Assembly: GCA_033557465.1 (NCBI GenBank)
Contig: CM066033.1
Span: forward strand, 909,132,808-909,196,807
Length of the DNA: 64,000 bases
Direction of reading: 5' to 3'
Source of the DNA: Ichthyophis bannanicus
Taxonomy: Eukaryota; Chordata; Amphibia; Gymnophiona; Ichthyophiidae
This document shows, piece after piece, positions 42,873-53,745 of the stretch. The notes beneath the pieces are model-generated. The model worked only from the letters and a program-made list of their open reading frames with translations. It searched no databases and had not been told where the DNA came from. A program made the translations under genes and the position numbers. How positions within the stretch are numbered: the stretch's first letter is position 1; every line of letters begins with the position of its first letter.

Positions 42873-43031
42873 CACAGGGAGGAGTGGTCTAGTGGTTGGG
42901 GCAAGTTACCGAGGGTCAGGGGTTTGAATCCTGCTAGCGGACAGTAACCTTGAGCCAGAAGGACTGGGGTTTCTAGTCCTACAGGTGCTCCTTGTGGCCT
43001 TGGACAAGCCACTTACCTCCCTGTTGCCTGT
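42873..43031 (+). mobile_element. tRNA-derived SINE head and core
   Basis: GGAGGAGTGGTCTAGTGG head, GGGGTTTGAATCCTGC box B and GGTGCTCCTTGTGGCCTTGG core. The tail is absent. It abuts the gag-like element. Confidence 0.8.
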
Positions 43032-43039
43032 GACGTAGA

Positions 43040-45020
43040 AGCCTCTCAAGATGCTATAGAAACAGATAGTGATCCGGTGGAGAGAACCGGTACTGCAAGA
43101 GAATGCAGGATTTTCTCTTCAGAGAGAAAAAAACACAGAGCTAATCAGGAACCACACCTCACCTCAAGGAAGGAGAGAAGCCAAGTCCCTGATTGGGCAC
43201 GCCCAAGCAGGAGGCGGGCAGTGCAGTACACAGGCAGCTTGTTAAGCACTCAGAAACAGAGAGAGTCAGATTTGAAAGAAGACAACGACTCAGAAGGACA
43301 TGACCAGGAAGAGTTGGAGAGAGAGAGCAATTAGGCAGCTGTGATCCACTAAGGAGAAGACTGGACTCATGAAGCAAGTACCTGGGAGACTCAGGGGCAG
43401 GGAGAATCTTCTGTGACCAGAAGGATTCAGGAGCACTGAGATACCCAAGGCTACAGCACAGGCTTCTAGAGGACCAAGCAGAACCTTGGAACCGAAGGCA
43501 GAGGGACAGAGAATTACCCTGGAGAAAGCCACAGCACAAGGTACACAGTGGGTTTGAAGCAGCTAGCAAGTTTAACATTGGGAAGCCAGAAAGAGTGAAG
43601 GCTAACGTTAAAAGCCAAGACAAAGTCAGACAACATGGTAGCAATTGGTTGCAGTCTGAAAAGCATGTAAGCAGCCTAGGCTATTCTCAGGGTCCGCGAG
43701 CAGCGACCTGCACCAGGTCATCCGTGAACTCCGGTCTTGCTGCAAGCGGCTGCCATGCCGTCCGCTGAGAGTGCCTGGCAGGTACAGGAGCCCAAGTGCA
43801 GCCCAGCAATCCGACAGAGCCTGGAAGTAATGTAAGTTTAACTGAATATACATACGAGTAAGATAGAATTAAAACGCAAATTGAACTGATCAACAGCAAG
43901 AGAACAATTTTCGAGATGTTGAGTATAGGAGCACATTGTAGAAGCAAGCCAAGAGAAAACTGCTATATACATACGATTATAATGCTTAAAATAAAAAAAA
44001 TTTTGTGGAGAGTAGAAAGGGTCCGTCTTGCTGGCAAGGCGGAAGAACTGAAACTGGCTAGCTAGGGGCGGGCAGGGGGGTATGGCCAAGTGGCCCATGC
44101 TCAGAAGGGCAAAGCCCTACTGAGCTATGGAGAGTACTTCCGTCTTCTCGGCGCCGTCGGATGACGTCACCAAGTGTGGCTGACTCATCCTGCTTGTCCT
44201 AGGAGAACCTATAGTAAAGGAACAGCTGAGTCTTATTACAGAGACAGGAGCCAAGAGAAGTCTGACGGTTCTACTTTTAACACTCTGTTGAGAAACTCTC
44301 CACTCACAGCTGAAGTTTTAAACCCAGCACTAACGTTTAGTGATAAGTGGGGGAAGGATAATCCTAACACGGGGAAACTGTTGTCCTAGTAAAAGCAGCA
44401 TTGCTAATTATCAAGAGATAAGCAGTTTAAACAAACAGTTACCTGAAGCAGGAAGACATTATCAGCTTAGCCCAGGAAGAACGCAGGCTGAATTGCTTCT
44501 TAAAGATTTCAGAGAGTTCCTTGAAAGCAGGGCAGTTTCTTCCTCTAATGTAGCACAGCCCACAAACAGCTGTGAAGAGGAAATGCCTTTAGTTTCTTCT
44601 CTACCGTTCAGAGCCAGACATTCCAATGGACTGTTCAGCTTGTGTCATTGAGAAGGACATTTAATTGAAAGGCTGTACAAAGTTATATGAAGCAATATAA
44701 CAGAAGTTGCTGTATTGATTCCTATGCTGAGAAACTTATCAGAAAGGAATAAGTTAAAGCATAATTGTTTGCATACCAGGAGCATTGCTGTTTGCCAAAG
44801 TTTGTTTCTTCCGTTAGTGAAAAGGGTCACATGACAACTGAATGTGATCACAGAAGATAATGGACATTTAGCCTAGCAGTGCAATACCTTGTTTAAGTTT
44901 TGGTTTCCACTCTTGTTTTGTGCTATTATACTTTATTTGCGTCTGTTTGCACTTGAACTGCAATGCGGAAATAAACCTCAAAGAAATTTTCTTTACCTGC
45001 CTTACTACTTGAGCACACAC
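43040..45020 (+). mobile_element. Unidentified gag-like retroelement, copy 2
   Basis: The lead holds CTGATTGGGCACGCCCAAGC, the same region as in copy 1. Protein-like readings occur at 43540-43640 and 44168-44650, followed by a trailer with AATAAA near 44972 and an end near CACAACTACA. A block of about 500 bases (roughly 43690-44210) with no counterpart in copy 1 interrupts it. That block ends TGACTCATCCTGCTTGTCCT and may be part of another repeat. The copy lies inside DIRS-C. Confidence 0.5.
44168..44650 (+). pseudogene. Gag-like or unknown protein of the repeated retroelement, copy 2
   Basis: The same unrecognised protein as at 25730-26330. Frame 44174-44389 gives KSDGSTFNTLLRNSPLTAEV and NPALTFSDKWGKDNP, then a stop. 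Frame 44340-44651 gives TQAELLLKDFREFLESRAVS and ends in LPFRARHSNGLFSLCH; the likely true ending (IPMDCSACVIEKD) is in the third frame. An upstream homologous piece near 43540-43640 (HKVHSGFEAASKFNIGKPER) corresponds to YYKVEPGRGKASKFSTWKEG in copy 1. At least two shifts make it inactive. Two diverged copies with a shared reading show that the protein was once coded by the element. Its function is unknown. Confidence 0.5.
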
Positions 45021-45111
45021 AACTACAATTCTCAACCCTGAAGGGCATCAAAGGCCATCCCCTCCTGAAACCCTCAAGGTCCAGGGAGCGGGTGTGTGGC
45101 ATGCCTCAGGT

Positions 45112-45238
45112 ATAAAAACAAACAGATTGTGAGCTCTTTGGGGGACAAAGGAAAAATATAAATACTGTACCTGAATGTACACTGCTTTGACTGGTGGAAA
45201 AATCAGTATATAAGCCTAGTTCTATAAATAAATAAATC
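45112..45238 (+). mobile_element. Short SINE (second family)
   Basis: ATTGTGAGCTCTTTGGGGGA, CTGAATGTACACTGCTTTGA, AGTATATAAGCCTAGTTCTA and an AAATAAATAAAT tail, matching the antisense copy at 34857-34985. Confidence 0.75.
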
Positions 45239-46740
45239 ATTGGGGCCAATAGATGTTGACTGAGAAAGTCGATCTGAACATTTTTCTTGCCTACCACATG
45301 TGTTGCTGACAGTGCCACCAGATTCTCCTCCGCCTACATCAGAAACAGATCTCCTCTGCCAGAATTGCACTGCCAGTGCCCCCTTGGTGATTTATGTATG
45401 CTACTGTAGTCGCATTGTCTGAGCAGACCCTCAGTGCCTTTTGCAGAATAAGGCGGCAGAAGGCTTGGCATGCTAGAAGCACCGCTCTGATTTCCAAATG
45501 ATTTATTGACCATAAGCTCTCCTCTGAAGACCATGTTCCTTGAGCCATGTGTGACTCCCAATGTTTTTTCATTCACATTCTCTTATATACCATGCTATTC
45601 TGCATCAATGTGGTTTACATTGAACAAACTGAAATTACATTGAACAGGGCATTATAACTTGGAGATAACTATTTTACAGGGAACATGGGCTATGGAGGGT
45701 TAAGTGGCTTGCCCAAGACCACAAGGAGCACCTGTGGGACTAGAAACCCCAGTCCTTCTGGCCCAAGGTTGCTGTCCTCTAGTGGAATTTGAACCCTTGA
45801 CCTTCTGGCCTGAAGTACCTTGCCCCAACCACTAGGCCACTCCTCTACTCCCCACCTGCTCCCCATCTGGAGGATCCAGGCCATCTACACCCTTGTGTCC
45901 CAGGGATAGATCAACCTCTGAGTGTGATGCTGTGGAGACCATCGGGATAGCAAAGCATGCTGCAGAGGTCGCATGTGAGCTCATGCCCAGGGTACCAAGT
46001 TTAAGGATGCTGCCATGGATCCTAGGAGCTGCAGACAATGCCATGTCAAGGGTGCTGACATTGCCAGAAATTTGTGAACTTGTTGCCGAATCCTTTGCGC
46101 CCTCTCAACTGGCACAGAGACCAGACCTGCTCTGATGTCAAACCAAGACCCCAGATAGACTAAACTCTGAACCGGATTGAGCTTGCTCTTGGCAAAATTG
46201 ACCACCCAGCCTAGACTCTGCAGGAACTCTCCAATCCTCTGGGCGGCGGTTATGCCTTCCTCCTCTGATTTTGCTCTGATCAGCCAATCGCCTAAGTAAG
46301 GATGAACTAGAATACCCTCTTTCTGCAGCAACACCACCACCACCATTACTTTTGTGAAGGTGCGTGGAGCTGTGACCAGGCCAAATGGCAGAGCTTAAAA
46401 CCAAAAGTGTCTCATCGGAACAGCAAATGGCAAGAACTGTTGGTGCTCTGGGTGGATGAGGATATGGAGGTATGCCTCCATCAAATCAAGCACTGACAGG
46501 AACTCACCCTTCTGTACAGTGAGGATGACCAAGTGCAGAGTATCCATCTGGAAATGCGGCACTTTCAAGGTTTCATTTACCCTCTTGAGGTCCAGGGTAG
46601 GTCAGAACGCTCCTTCCTTTTTGGGGACCACAAAATAAATGACATATTGACCTAATCCACATTGATTGGTGGGTACCGGCACCACCTCCAACTCAGGTTG
46701 CACTGCCTCCCTCAGAGATTTGACAGACCTCTAGGGGGGT
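45239..46740 (-). pseudogene. DIRS-C RT/RNase H with altered YLDD motif, split by a SINE
   Basis: RNase H is readable at 45339-45572 (NHLEIRAVLLACQAFCRLIL, RVCSDNATTVAYINHQGGTG). RT is readable at 45981-46346 (VVVLLQKEGILVHPYLGDWL, LQSLGWVVNFAKSKLNPVQS, LQLLGSMAASLNLVPWA). The motif that is HPYLDDW in DIRS-A is HPYLGDW here: the first Asp of the catalytic pair is Gly. Further N-terminal codons continue to about 46735, where sequence passes to the CR1 insertion. A SINE (45567-45850) separates RNase H from RT. The copy is dead by several independent lesions. Confidence 0.83.
45567..45850 (-). mobile_element. tRNA-derived SINE with L2-like tail
   Basis: Same family as 33141-33455. On the minus strand: head GGAGTGGCCTAGTGG, core CTTGTGGTCTTGGGCAAGCC, tail with CACATTGATGCAGAATAGCA and GGTATATAAGAGAATGTGAA. 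It is inserted in the RNase H to RT region of DIRS-C. Confidence 0.87.
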
Positions 46741-48510
46741 CTTTTGATGAGGGGGATGGGAGAGAAGCTTCTTCATCCCAGACTGCTTTTTCCATGCACT
46801 ATTTATCAAGGGAAGGGAAGGGAAGGAATCTAACAAAAGTTACAGTGCAGTAAAAATAATGGGTGATTTCAATTACCCCGGTATCGACTGGGTCAGTGTC
46901 ACGGCAGGACATGCTAGGGAGATAAAGTTCCTAGATGAAATAAATGACTGCTTCTTGGAGCAGCTGGTTCATGAACCGACCAGAGGGGAAGCCATATTGG
47001 ACCTAGTCCTTAGTGGAACACCAGATCTAGTACAAGAGATAAGGGTGTTGGGGCCACTTGGCAATAGTGATCATAGCATGATCGCGTTTGATTTAATTAG
47101 TGGAGGAGGGATAGTAAGGAAATCCACAGTACTACCTTTTAACTTTCGAAAGGGAAACTATGATAAAATGAGGAAAATAGTTAAGAAAAAAATAAAAGGA
47201 GCAGTTGCAAAGGTTAAAGACTTACATCAAGCTTGGGTGTTGTTGAAAAATACTATCTTGGAAGCCCAGACCAGCTGTATTCCACGCTTTAAGAAAAGTG
47301 GAAGGAAGTCCAAAAAACTGACAGCATGGTTAAAGGTGATGTCAGAGAGGCTGTTGTTGCCAAAAAAGCATCTTTCAGGAAATGGAAAATAGAGCCAAAT
47401 GACAAAACCTGGAAACAGCACAAGCACTGGCAAGTCAAATGCAAGACATTGATAAGGCAGGCAAAGGGAGAATTTGAGAAGAAGCTTGCTGCGGAAGCAA
47501 AAATGCGAAATAAAGACTTTTTCAAGTACATTCGTAGCAAAAAACCCATGAGAGAGTCAGTTGGTCCATTAGATGATAGAGGGGTTAAAGGGGCACTAAG
47601 AGGCGACAAAACAATAGCGGAGAGACTGAATTAATTCTTTGCTTCGGTCTTTACTGAGGAAGATGTAGGGATGTTACCCATGACTGAAGTGGTATTTAAA
47701 GATGCGGAAGAATTGAAGGAAATATCGATACATCGGGAGGATGTATTACAACTATTAGATAAACTGAAGAGTAGCAAATCACCTGGGCCGCATGGTATAC
47801 ATCCAAGGGTGTTGAAAGAACTGAAATATGAGATTGCAGACCTGCTATTAGTAATCTGTGAATTTTCATTAAAATCATCTGTAATACCTGAAGACTGGAA
47901 GATCGCCAATGTAACGCCAATTTTTAAAAAGGGTTCCAGGGGTGATCCGGGAAACTACAGACCAGTGAGCCTGATGTCAGTACCGGGAAAAATGCCAGAA
48001 ACCATCATAAAGAAACAAATTACTCAGCATGTAGATAGTCATGGCCTAATGGGATACAAATTAACAATGGTCTACTATTCTCGAGAGTAAAAGGAAATCC
48101 CAATATAATCAAAAAATACTCTCACTTAGTTGCAAAAGGTAAAGATGAGAAATTATGTGTGTTATCTTATTTATGTCCTATTATTTCAAACAAAATACTG
48201 GTGGTTTTGGCTGACATGAGGTCTCAGAACTTGTGGGCTGTCAGAGGCTATTGTTTTATTGAAGCTCACTGAACCAAACCCTTAGCACACATCACCGACC
48301 TCCAAACCAGCCTTTCCACCATTCATTTTTTTTTTTTTTTAAGTTTTTTTCCAAACTAAAACAAATAACTTGTGCAGTCCAAAGCAAACAGATCAGGCTG
48401 GTGATTTTTTTTAAATGAAGGTAACTCTGTTACTTAGCTTTTTCTGAAACAGCTTAATAGTTGATGAAGCTAGAGCCCGCCAAATCCTCAGATGTTGAAA
48501 GTTGGCATAA

Positions 48511-48569
48511 TCCCGACGCCATCTAGCACGCTGTTCATATGCGTTTCACCGAAAGGTTTCTTCAGGGGA
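48511..48569 (-). ncRNA. Hammerhead ribozyme motif, left arm of hairpin element 2
   Basis: On the minus strand: TCCC, core CTGAAGA, extra A, stem II ACC-TTTC-GGT, core GAA, stem III ACGC-loop-GCGT, cleavage base C, and GGGA closing stem I. The invariant core is complete. The length is 59 nt, with a larger stem III loop than in element 1. Confidence 0.74.
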
Positions 48570-48908
48570 AATTCGTTCTTAGACGCACTAAAAACAAAAC
48601 AAATTTTTTCAACTTTCTTCTATAGCAACCAAACAACTTCAAAAAATGAAAGAATCATTATTGTACTGACAGTTCAAACGTACCTTTGAATATCAAACTG
48701 AGAAAACTCAGTAACTTGCAAAGTTCAGCTGTTGAAGTTGGTAATTCGAGAAACCGCGCATGCGGGAGATTTAAAGAGCAGCTGATGCGTCAATCATTAA
48801 GCAACCAAGATCACCTGAAGCACGCTTCCCATTCTATGCGTGCATTAAGACCTCCCGGAATTAAAGTTTGTAATTGATAGATCCAGCTTTGTTCCGCATA
48901 CAATAATG

Positions 48909-49030
48909 CCACAGAAGAGAAGCGCCACTAGTAGATCATTGCCTAGAGTTTCAGCACACCTTCGAAAATCTCACCTGTTTTTGTATTGAACAAGTTCTGA
49001 CGTCCCGATTAGGTAGAACACGGGAACGAG
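48909..49030. other. Centre of hairpin element 2
   Basis: A 122-base spacer between the inverted arms with no recognised content. Confidence 0.6.
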
Positions 49031-49360
49031 CATTATTGTATGCGGAACAATGCTTGATCCATCAATTACAAACTTTAATTCCGGGAGGTCTTAATGCACG
49101 CATAGAATGGGAAGCGTGCTTCAGGTGATCTTGGTTGCTTAATGATTGACGCATCAGCTGCTCTTTAAATCTTCCACATGCGCGGTTTCTCTAATTACCA
49201 ACTGCAAGTTACTGAATTTTCTCAGTTTGATATTCAAAGGTACGTTTGAACTGTCAGTACGATAATGATTCTTTCATTTTTTGAAGTTGTTTGGTTGCTA
49301 TAGAAGAAAGTTATGGTTGAAAAAATTTGTTCTGTTTTTAGTGTGTCTAAGAAAGAATTT

Positions 49361-49419
49361 CCCCTGAAGAAACCTTTAGGTGAAACGCATATGAACAGCG
49401 CGCTAGATGGCGTCGGGAT
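49361..49419 (+). ncRNA. Hammerhead ribozyme motif, right arm of hairpin element 2
   Basis: Plus-strand partner of 48511-48569. Stem II here is ACCT-TT-AGGT. Core, stem III (ACGC/GCGT) and stem I (TCCC/GGGA) are intact. Confidence 0.74.
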
Positions 49420-51197
49420 TATGCCAGCTTTCAACATCTGAGGATTTGGCGGGCTCTAGCTTTTTTCAACTATTAAGATGTTTCAGAAAAAGCTAAGTAA
49501 CAGAGTTGTTACCTTCATTTAAAAAAAATTGCCAGCCTGATCTGTTTGCTTTGGACTGTACAAGTTATTTGTTTTAGTTTGGAAAAAAACTTAAAAAAAA
49601 AAAATTAATGGTGGAAAGGCTGGTTTGGAGGTCGGTGATGTGTGCTAAGGGTTTGGTTCAGTGAGCTTCAATAAAACAATAGCCTCTGACAGCCCGCAAG
49701 TTCTGAGACCTCATGTCAGCCAAAACCACCAGTATTTTGTTTGAAATATTAGGACATAAATAAGATAACACACATAATTTCTCATCTTTACCTTTTGCAA
49801 CTAAGTGAGAGTATTTTTTGATTATATTGGGATGGCCTAATGGGAGACAGCCAACATGGCTTTAAACAAGGAAGATCTTGTCTTACTAATCTGTTATGTT
49901 TTTTTGAAGGTGTGAATAAACAGGTGGACAAAGGTGAGTCGGTTGATATAATGTATCTGGACTTTCAGAAAGCCTTTGACAAGGTCCCTCATCAGAGACT
50001 TTTGGCAAAATTAAAGAGTCATGGTCTAGGAAGCAGTGTACTATTGTGGATCAGGAACTGGTTAAAAGATAGAAAGCAGAGGGTAGGGCTAAATGGCCAA
50101 TTTTCCCAATGGAGAAAGGTGAATAGTGGTATACCCCAGGGATCTGTGCTGGGTCCGCTGCTTTATGACATATTCATAAATGACCTGGAAAGTGGAATAA
50201 CGAGTGAGGTTATCAAATTTGCAGATGACACAAAACTATTTAAAGTTGTTAAAACCCAAGAGAATTGTGGAAAATTGCTAGGGGCATCAAAATGGCAGAT
50301 GAAATTTAATGTGGACAAGTGCAAAGTTATGCACCTAGGGAAGAACAACCCAAACCATGGTTACAGAATGCAAGGTTCCACATTAGGAGCCACCACCCAG
50401 GAAACAGATTTAGGCGTCATTGTGAATAACATTTTAAAACCAATCAGCCCAGTGTGCAGCGGCCGCCAAGAGAGCAAATAGAATGCTAGGTATCATAAGG
50501 AAAGGGATGGAAAATAAACAAAAGATATTATAATGCTTCTATATTGTTCCATGGTGAGACCGCACCTTGAATATTGTGTGCAATTCTGGTCGCCGTATCT
50601 TAAAAAGGATATAGCATTATTAGAAAAGATTCAGAGAAGAGCCACCAAAATAGTAAAGGGGATGGAAGGATACTCCTATGAAGAAAGGCTAAAAAGGTTA
50701 GGGCTCTTTAACCTGGAAAAGAGACGGCTGAGGGGAGATATGATGGAAGTCTATAAATTAATGAACGGAGTGGAATGGGTAAACGTAGATCGATTGTTTA
50801 CATTATCAGAATATAGAAAGACTAGGGGACATGCAATGAAGCTACAGGGTAAACTATTTAAGACTAATAAAAGAAAATATTTTTTCACTCAACATGTAAT
50901 CAAACTCTGGCATTTGTTACCGGAGGATGTAGTAATGGCTGTTAGTGTAGCTGGGTTTAAAAAAAGTTTGGACAAGTTCATGGAGGAAAGATCCATAAAC
51001 CATTATTAAGAAGGGACCCAGGATATCAATGCTTGACCCAGTACAAGCATTGTGGAACCTGTGTCTTTTAGAGAAACTGCTAGGTATGTATGATCTAGAT
51101 TGGCCACTGTTGGAAACAGGATACTGGGCTTGATGGACCTTGGTCTGACACATATCTTATGTTCTTATGTAAGGTCTCCTTCATTCAGAGATTCCTG

Positions 51198-51767
51198 CTA
51201 CAGGGATTTCTCTGTGTCTGGAAGGGCAGCACTTTTAAGAGCTGGTGATTTTGCACCACCACACTGTTTCCTCTTCATACAATAGGCTGTAAGCATTAAG
51301 AGCACAAAATCAGGGGAAAAAAATGAGTTTCCCGCTTCTGAAACCTGAAAGAGCTCTGTCCCTGGTGCTGAAGCATGCTTTAGACTTTCACTGCTTTCCC
51401 TTCCCTGATGAGGAAATGGCAGCCGGGTCCAAAACGGACATGGTTCCCACCAAAAGCACTGGAACAACCGGTTCTGCTGTGGCCTGCAGAGAAGCCCCGT
51501 AAGTATCTTCCATATTCCTGATGCCAAAAAAATGCTCCGCTGACCTCCCCTGATGTGTACAAGCTCAGCAGAGGCCATTCCACACGAAATCACAGCTCCC
51601 CCCTGCAAATGGTACAAATGGAAAAGGAAGCCACCGTACAACCTCTCAGCGGTAAACACAAACTCCAGTCCGAGAAGAGCAACAAACAGAGAGAGAAAGA
51701 GGCAGCTCACCACACAAATCAGCGACCGAGCAACAACTGGCACAAGAAGGAAAACTTTACCTTTCAA
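51198..51767 (-). pseudogene. DIRS-C gag-like remains
   Basis: A 189-codon frame contains SFFSPDFVLLMLTAYCMKRK, which corresponds to SFSPDFILALHRAYLLKVEQ in the DIRS-A gag. The rest of the frame is only partly in register: the N-terminal part looks out of frame and hydrophobic (LICVVSCLFLSLFVALLGLE), which I regard as non-coding read-through. The gag lies between the CR1 insertion and the right inverted end, where DIRS gag is expected. No CxxC pairs are readable here. Confidence 0.65.
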
Positions 51768-52044
51768 CGCAGAGAGCCACTCATTTCACTAAGGCTGCAA
51801 AGCTCTGCCCCTGCTTCTCTTCCTAACCCACCTCAGGATCCTTATACAGAAGAGGCAGACCCTGCCACTATCAACCCTCACAAGCCCCTTAGTATGGGGA
51901 TGGTACCCAGCTCCAGGACAAGAGGAATCCAGTCACAGTGCCAAATTCTCTCCTCACAATCCCCTCTTTACATCCTCTGTCTTTTCCTCCCTTTTTTTTC
52001 CTTAAGCGCTAGGCTACAATAGCAGAATCTCCTTACCCAGCTGC

Positions 52045-52170
52045 TGGAGACTGAGATACTGGTTCCTGGAACCTAAGGAGGGAGTTCTTCTACTGTGATC
52101 ACAACTTTGACATGCTCAATCGCCAGCTGCTAGTGGAGGGAGACAAACACACACATACTGGACTTGACTG
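52045..52170. repeat. DIRS-C right inverted terminal repeat
   Basis: Complement of 40496-40610, with AACTTTGACATGCTCAATCG and CTAGTGGAGGGAGAC blocks. It is followed directly by Tc1-like sequence. Confidence 0.8.
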
Positions 52171-52288
52171 GAAGGATGATATGTACATATGTAGTCCAAA
52201 GCCATTTCACTGGCCACTTTTGTAGGCGATATTGGGCATTAAGAGGTTGAACTGCAAGGGTGCCAATAATGTTGATCACAACTGAGGG

Positions 52289-52700
52289 GGTCTTCTACTA
52301 ACAGGTGCTAAGATGCTGCACTTAATGTGCAATTAGCACCAAAATCATGGTACATTATGTAAACACCCCCATTTTAACTGCCAGGGGCAAAGAACGCATT
52401 TACCTGTCCCACAATGTGTACTGCATTAGTGCAGGTGCACTTAACACCCCCTATTGAGGTAGTGTTAGGTGAACCCACACTAATGCAGTTAGCACTCGAT
52501 GTGAACACAGTACTAATTACACCGAGCTCACCAGACCCACTCTCTGCCTCTACCTCACCTACTCTTGCCTCTAACACAAGCTGCATAGTTAGCAGGAATC
52601 ATCCTATGCTAACAGTCATGGCCCTACACTATCTGGCAACGTGCATCCCAGCATGCCTTTAGCACACAGCAGAATACATACTGCCTGTTAGTAGAAGACC
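52289..52700. mobile_element. MITE with 17-bp inverted ends
   Basis: GGTCTTCTACTAACAGG at 52289-52305 is the exact complement of 52684-52700. The interior has further inverted pieces (GTTAGCAC and GCTAAC types) and no gene. It abuts the right end of the Tc1-like element. Superfamily not determined. Confidence 0.8.
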
Positions 52701-53745
52701 TTCATAGTGAAATGGGAAGCAATGTCTCCACTAAAAGCCTTCTAGGAGATAATGAGAAACCTTCATCGATAGCCCACACTGCTCCAAATCTAAGAAAGCC
52801 TTATGGTGCAAATAATATTCTCCCTCTCTTTAGATGCCTTCACTTTTCAGAGTGCAATCCTAGGTGCCTTCCCCGCCAAAAGATTTTGTAAGGAGTTTAT
52901 CTATCATCCACCTTTTTTAAGCAATTGCTTTGGGCTGAGGGAAGGTAACATGCTCAAAATGAAACTGATCTGTGGAGCAATAACCATCTTAGCCTACCTC
53001 AATCTTTCCCATTAGGATGGAGACAAAAGGGTCCATTTTTTAAAATATTTAATTCAGGAGACCATTAATTCTCCATGCTAAGTTGCAGCATTTGCTGTAA
53101 ATTCTTATTAAATAAAGTATTTAAACCCACACTGAGCCCTTCTGCATAAGCTTTCTTAATTAAAGAACTGTTTCTTGCCTGGGAAATTCTCCAGTACCCA
53201 CCTATTAAGGTTCATAAGAATCTGCATTTTGCCCCTCAAGTCAAAAACAGCCAAATGAGCCTCTCTCTGTTTTCAATATTTTAAATTCTCTCCTAAAAAT
53301 AGTTTTAATTCTAGCCAGTTATAACCACAAAGTCAAAACTTGAGATGTTTCTTTTACCATCTGATTTCTATTTCTCATAAAACTGGAGCATTATTGTTTT
53401 TAATATTTATACACTTCCGTGTAACCAGTCTACTGGTATTAGTGCTATATTCATTTTTTAGTAAACATTTACTAAAGTCCTCTTTTCACATTTTCTTTAG
53501 TAGCTCTGAGATATATTTATCTTGAAACCCTTTGACTTTAAACTCTGCTGCAGACAGTAGGACCTGTGTACTCAGCTGCACTATTTTTACCGTGTGTTAA
53601 ACACCATTAATGTGTGCACTAAGAATTTGTTTAACAGGTTTTTTATACCACTTTATCATTTCAGTCAAAAATACTGTAACTTATATTTGTCAATGTGCAT
53701 TAAACGCATCTTTGGTAGTAGACTGGCTAATCTACTGAAGAGGGC
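52701..53745. other. No gene recognised
   Basis: AT-rich sequence. TTAAACACCATTAATG-type motifs near 53600 may belong to an old MITE. No coding signal. Confidence 0.4.

Larger units (their letters stand above)
48058..49831. mobile_element. Hairpin element 2: inverted arms each with a hammerhead motif (Penelope-like, non-autonomous)
   Basis: Arms 48098-48908 and 49031-49831 are highly similar inverted repeats of about 800 bases around a 122-base centre. The CR1 target sequence ATGGCCTAATGGGA (48041-48054 and 49832-49845) is duplicated on both sides. About 40 unpaired bases lie at the left end only. Each arm holds one hammerhead motif. No coding frame with a known domain is found. Its structure parallels hairpin element 1, although the sequences differ. 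Confidence 0.77.
46859..51009 (+). pseudogene. CR1-A ORF2: endonuclease end, reverse transcriptase, C-terminal domain
   Basis: The endonuclease end reads GDFNYPGIDWVSV and GNSDHSMIAFDL (46859-47392). A shift leads to the linker KTLIRQAKGEFEKKLAAEAK (47326-47634), and RT begins DKLKSSKSPGPHGIHPRVLK, YRPVSLMSVPGKMPETIIK (47671-48060). After the hairpin element RT resumes with QHGFKQGRSCLTNLLCFFEG (49850), IMYLDFQKAFDKVPHQRLLA, SGIPQGSVLGPLLYDIFIND and IKFADDTKLFKVV with the catalytic Asp-Asp. A deletion and shift near 50275-50480 precede the C-terminal reading VRPHLEYCVQFWSPYLKKDI to EERSINHY at 51009. The order is that of vertebrate CR1. Breaks at about 47392, 47634, 48058 and 50480 make it inactive. 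Confidence 0.88.
46830..51175 (+). mobile_element. CR1-A LINE, 5'-truncated, interrupted by hairpin element 2
   Basis: It starts within the endonuclease (GDFNYPGIDW at 46860) and ends with TACTGGGCTTGATGGACCTT and TTATGTTCTTATG tail units. It is inserted in DIRS-C between the RT and gag portions. The hairpin element at 48058-49831 separates its two halves and is flanked by a duplicated ATGGCCTAATGGGA. Confidence 0.9.
40489..52180 (-). mobile_element. DIRS-C: DIRS retrotransposon with many nested insertions
   Basis: Segments of one minus-strand DIRS are 40489-42391 (end, internal complementary region, recombinase, linker), 42847-42872, 45239-45566, 45851-46740 (RNase H and RT) and 51176-52180 (gag and right end). 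The order equals that of DIRS-A. Inverted ends are at 40496-40610 and 52045-52170. The left end lacks its outermost roughly 60 bases. Inserts are a solo LTR, two SINE families, the gag-like element and a CR1 that itself holds a hairpin element. Confidence 0.87.
40133..52284. mobile_element. Tc1/mariner-like element split by DIRS-C
   Basis: The left end has TCAACATTATTGGCACTCTT (40140-40159). The right end is the complement of TCAACATTATTGGCACCCTT (near 52255-52274). These are Tc1-type inverted ends. Only about 350 bases of the element remain on the left and 100 on the right, with DIRS-C between. I see no intact transposase. Confidence 0.75.

Noticed and set aside
43159..43644. 161-codon minus-strand frame, Leu/Ser/Cys-rich
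   Set aside because: It is antisense to the gag-like element lead and has no counterpart in copy 1.
48098..49831. Assembly or cloning artefact explaining the palindrome
   Set aside because: The arms differ at many positions, there is a non-palindromic centre and a target duplication in CR1; a second independent example exists. Read data would settle it.
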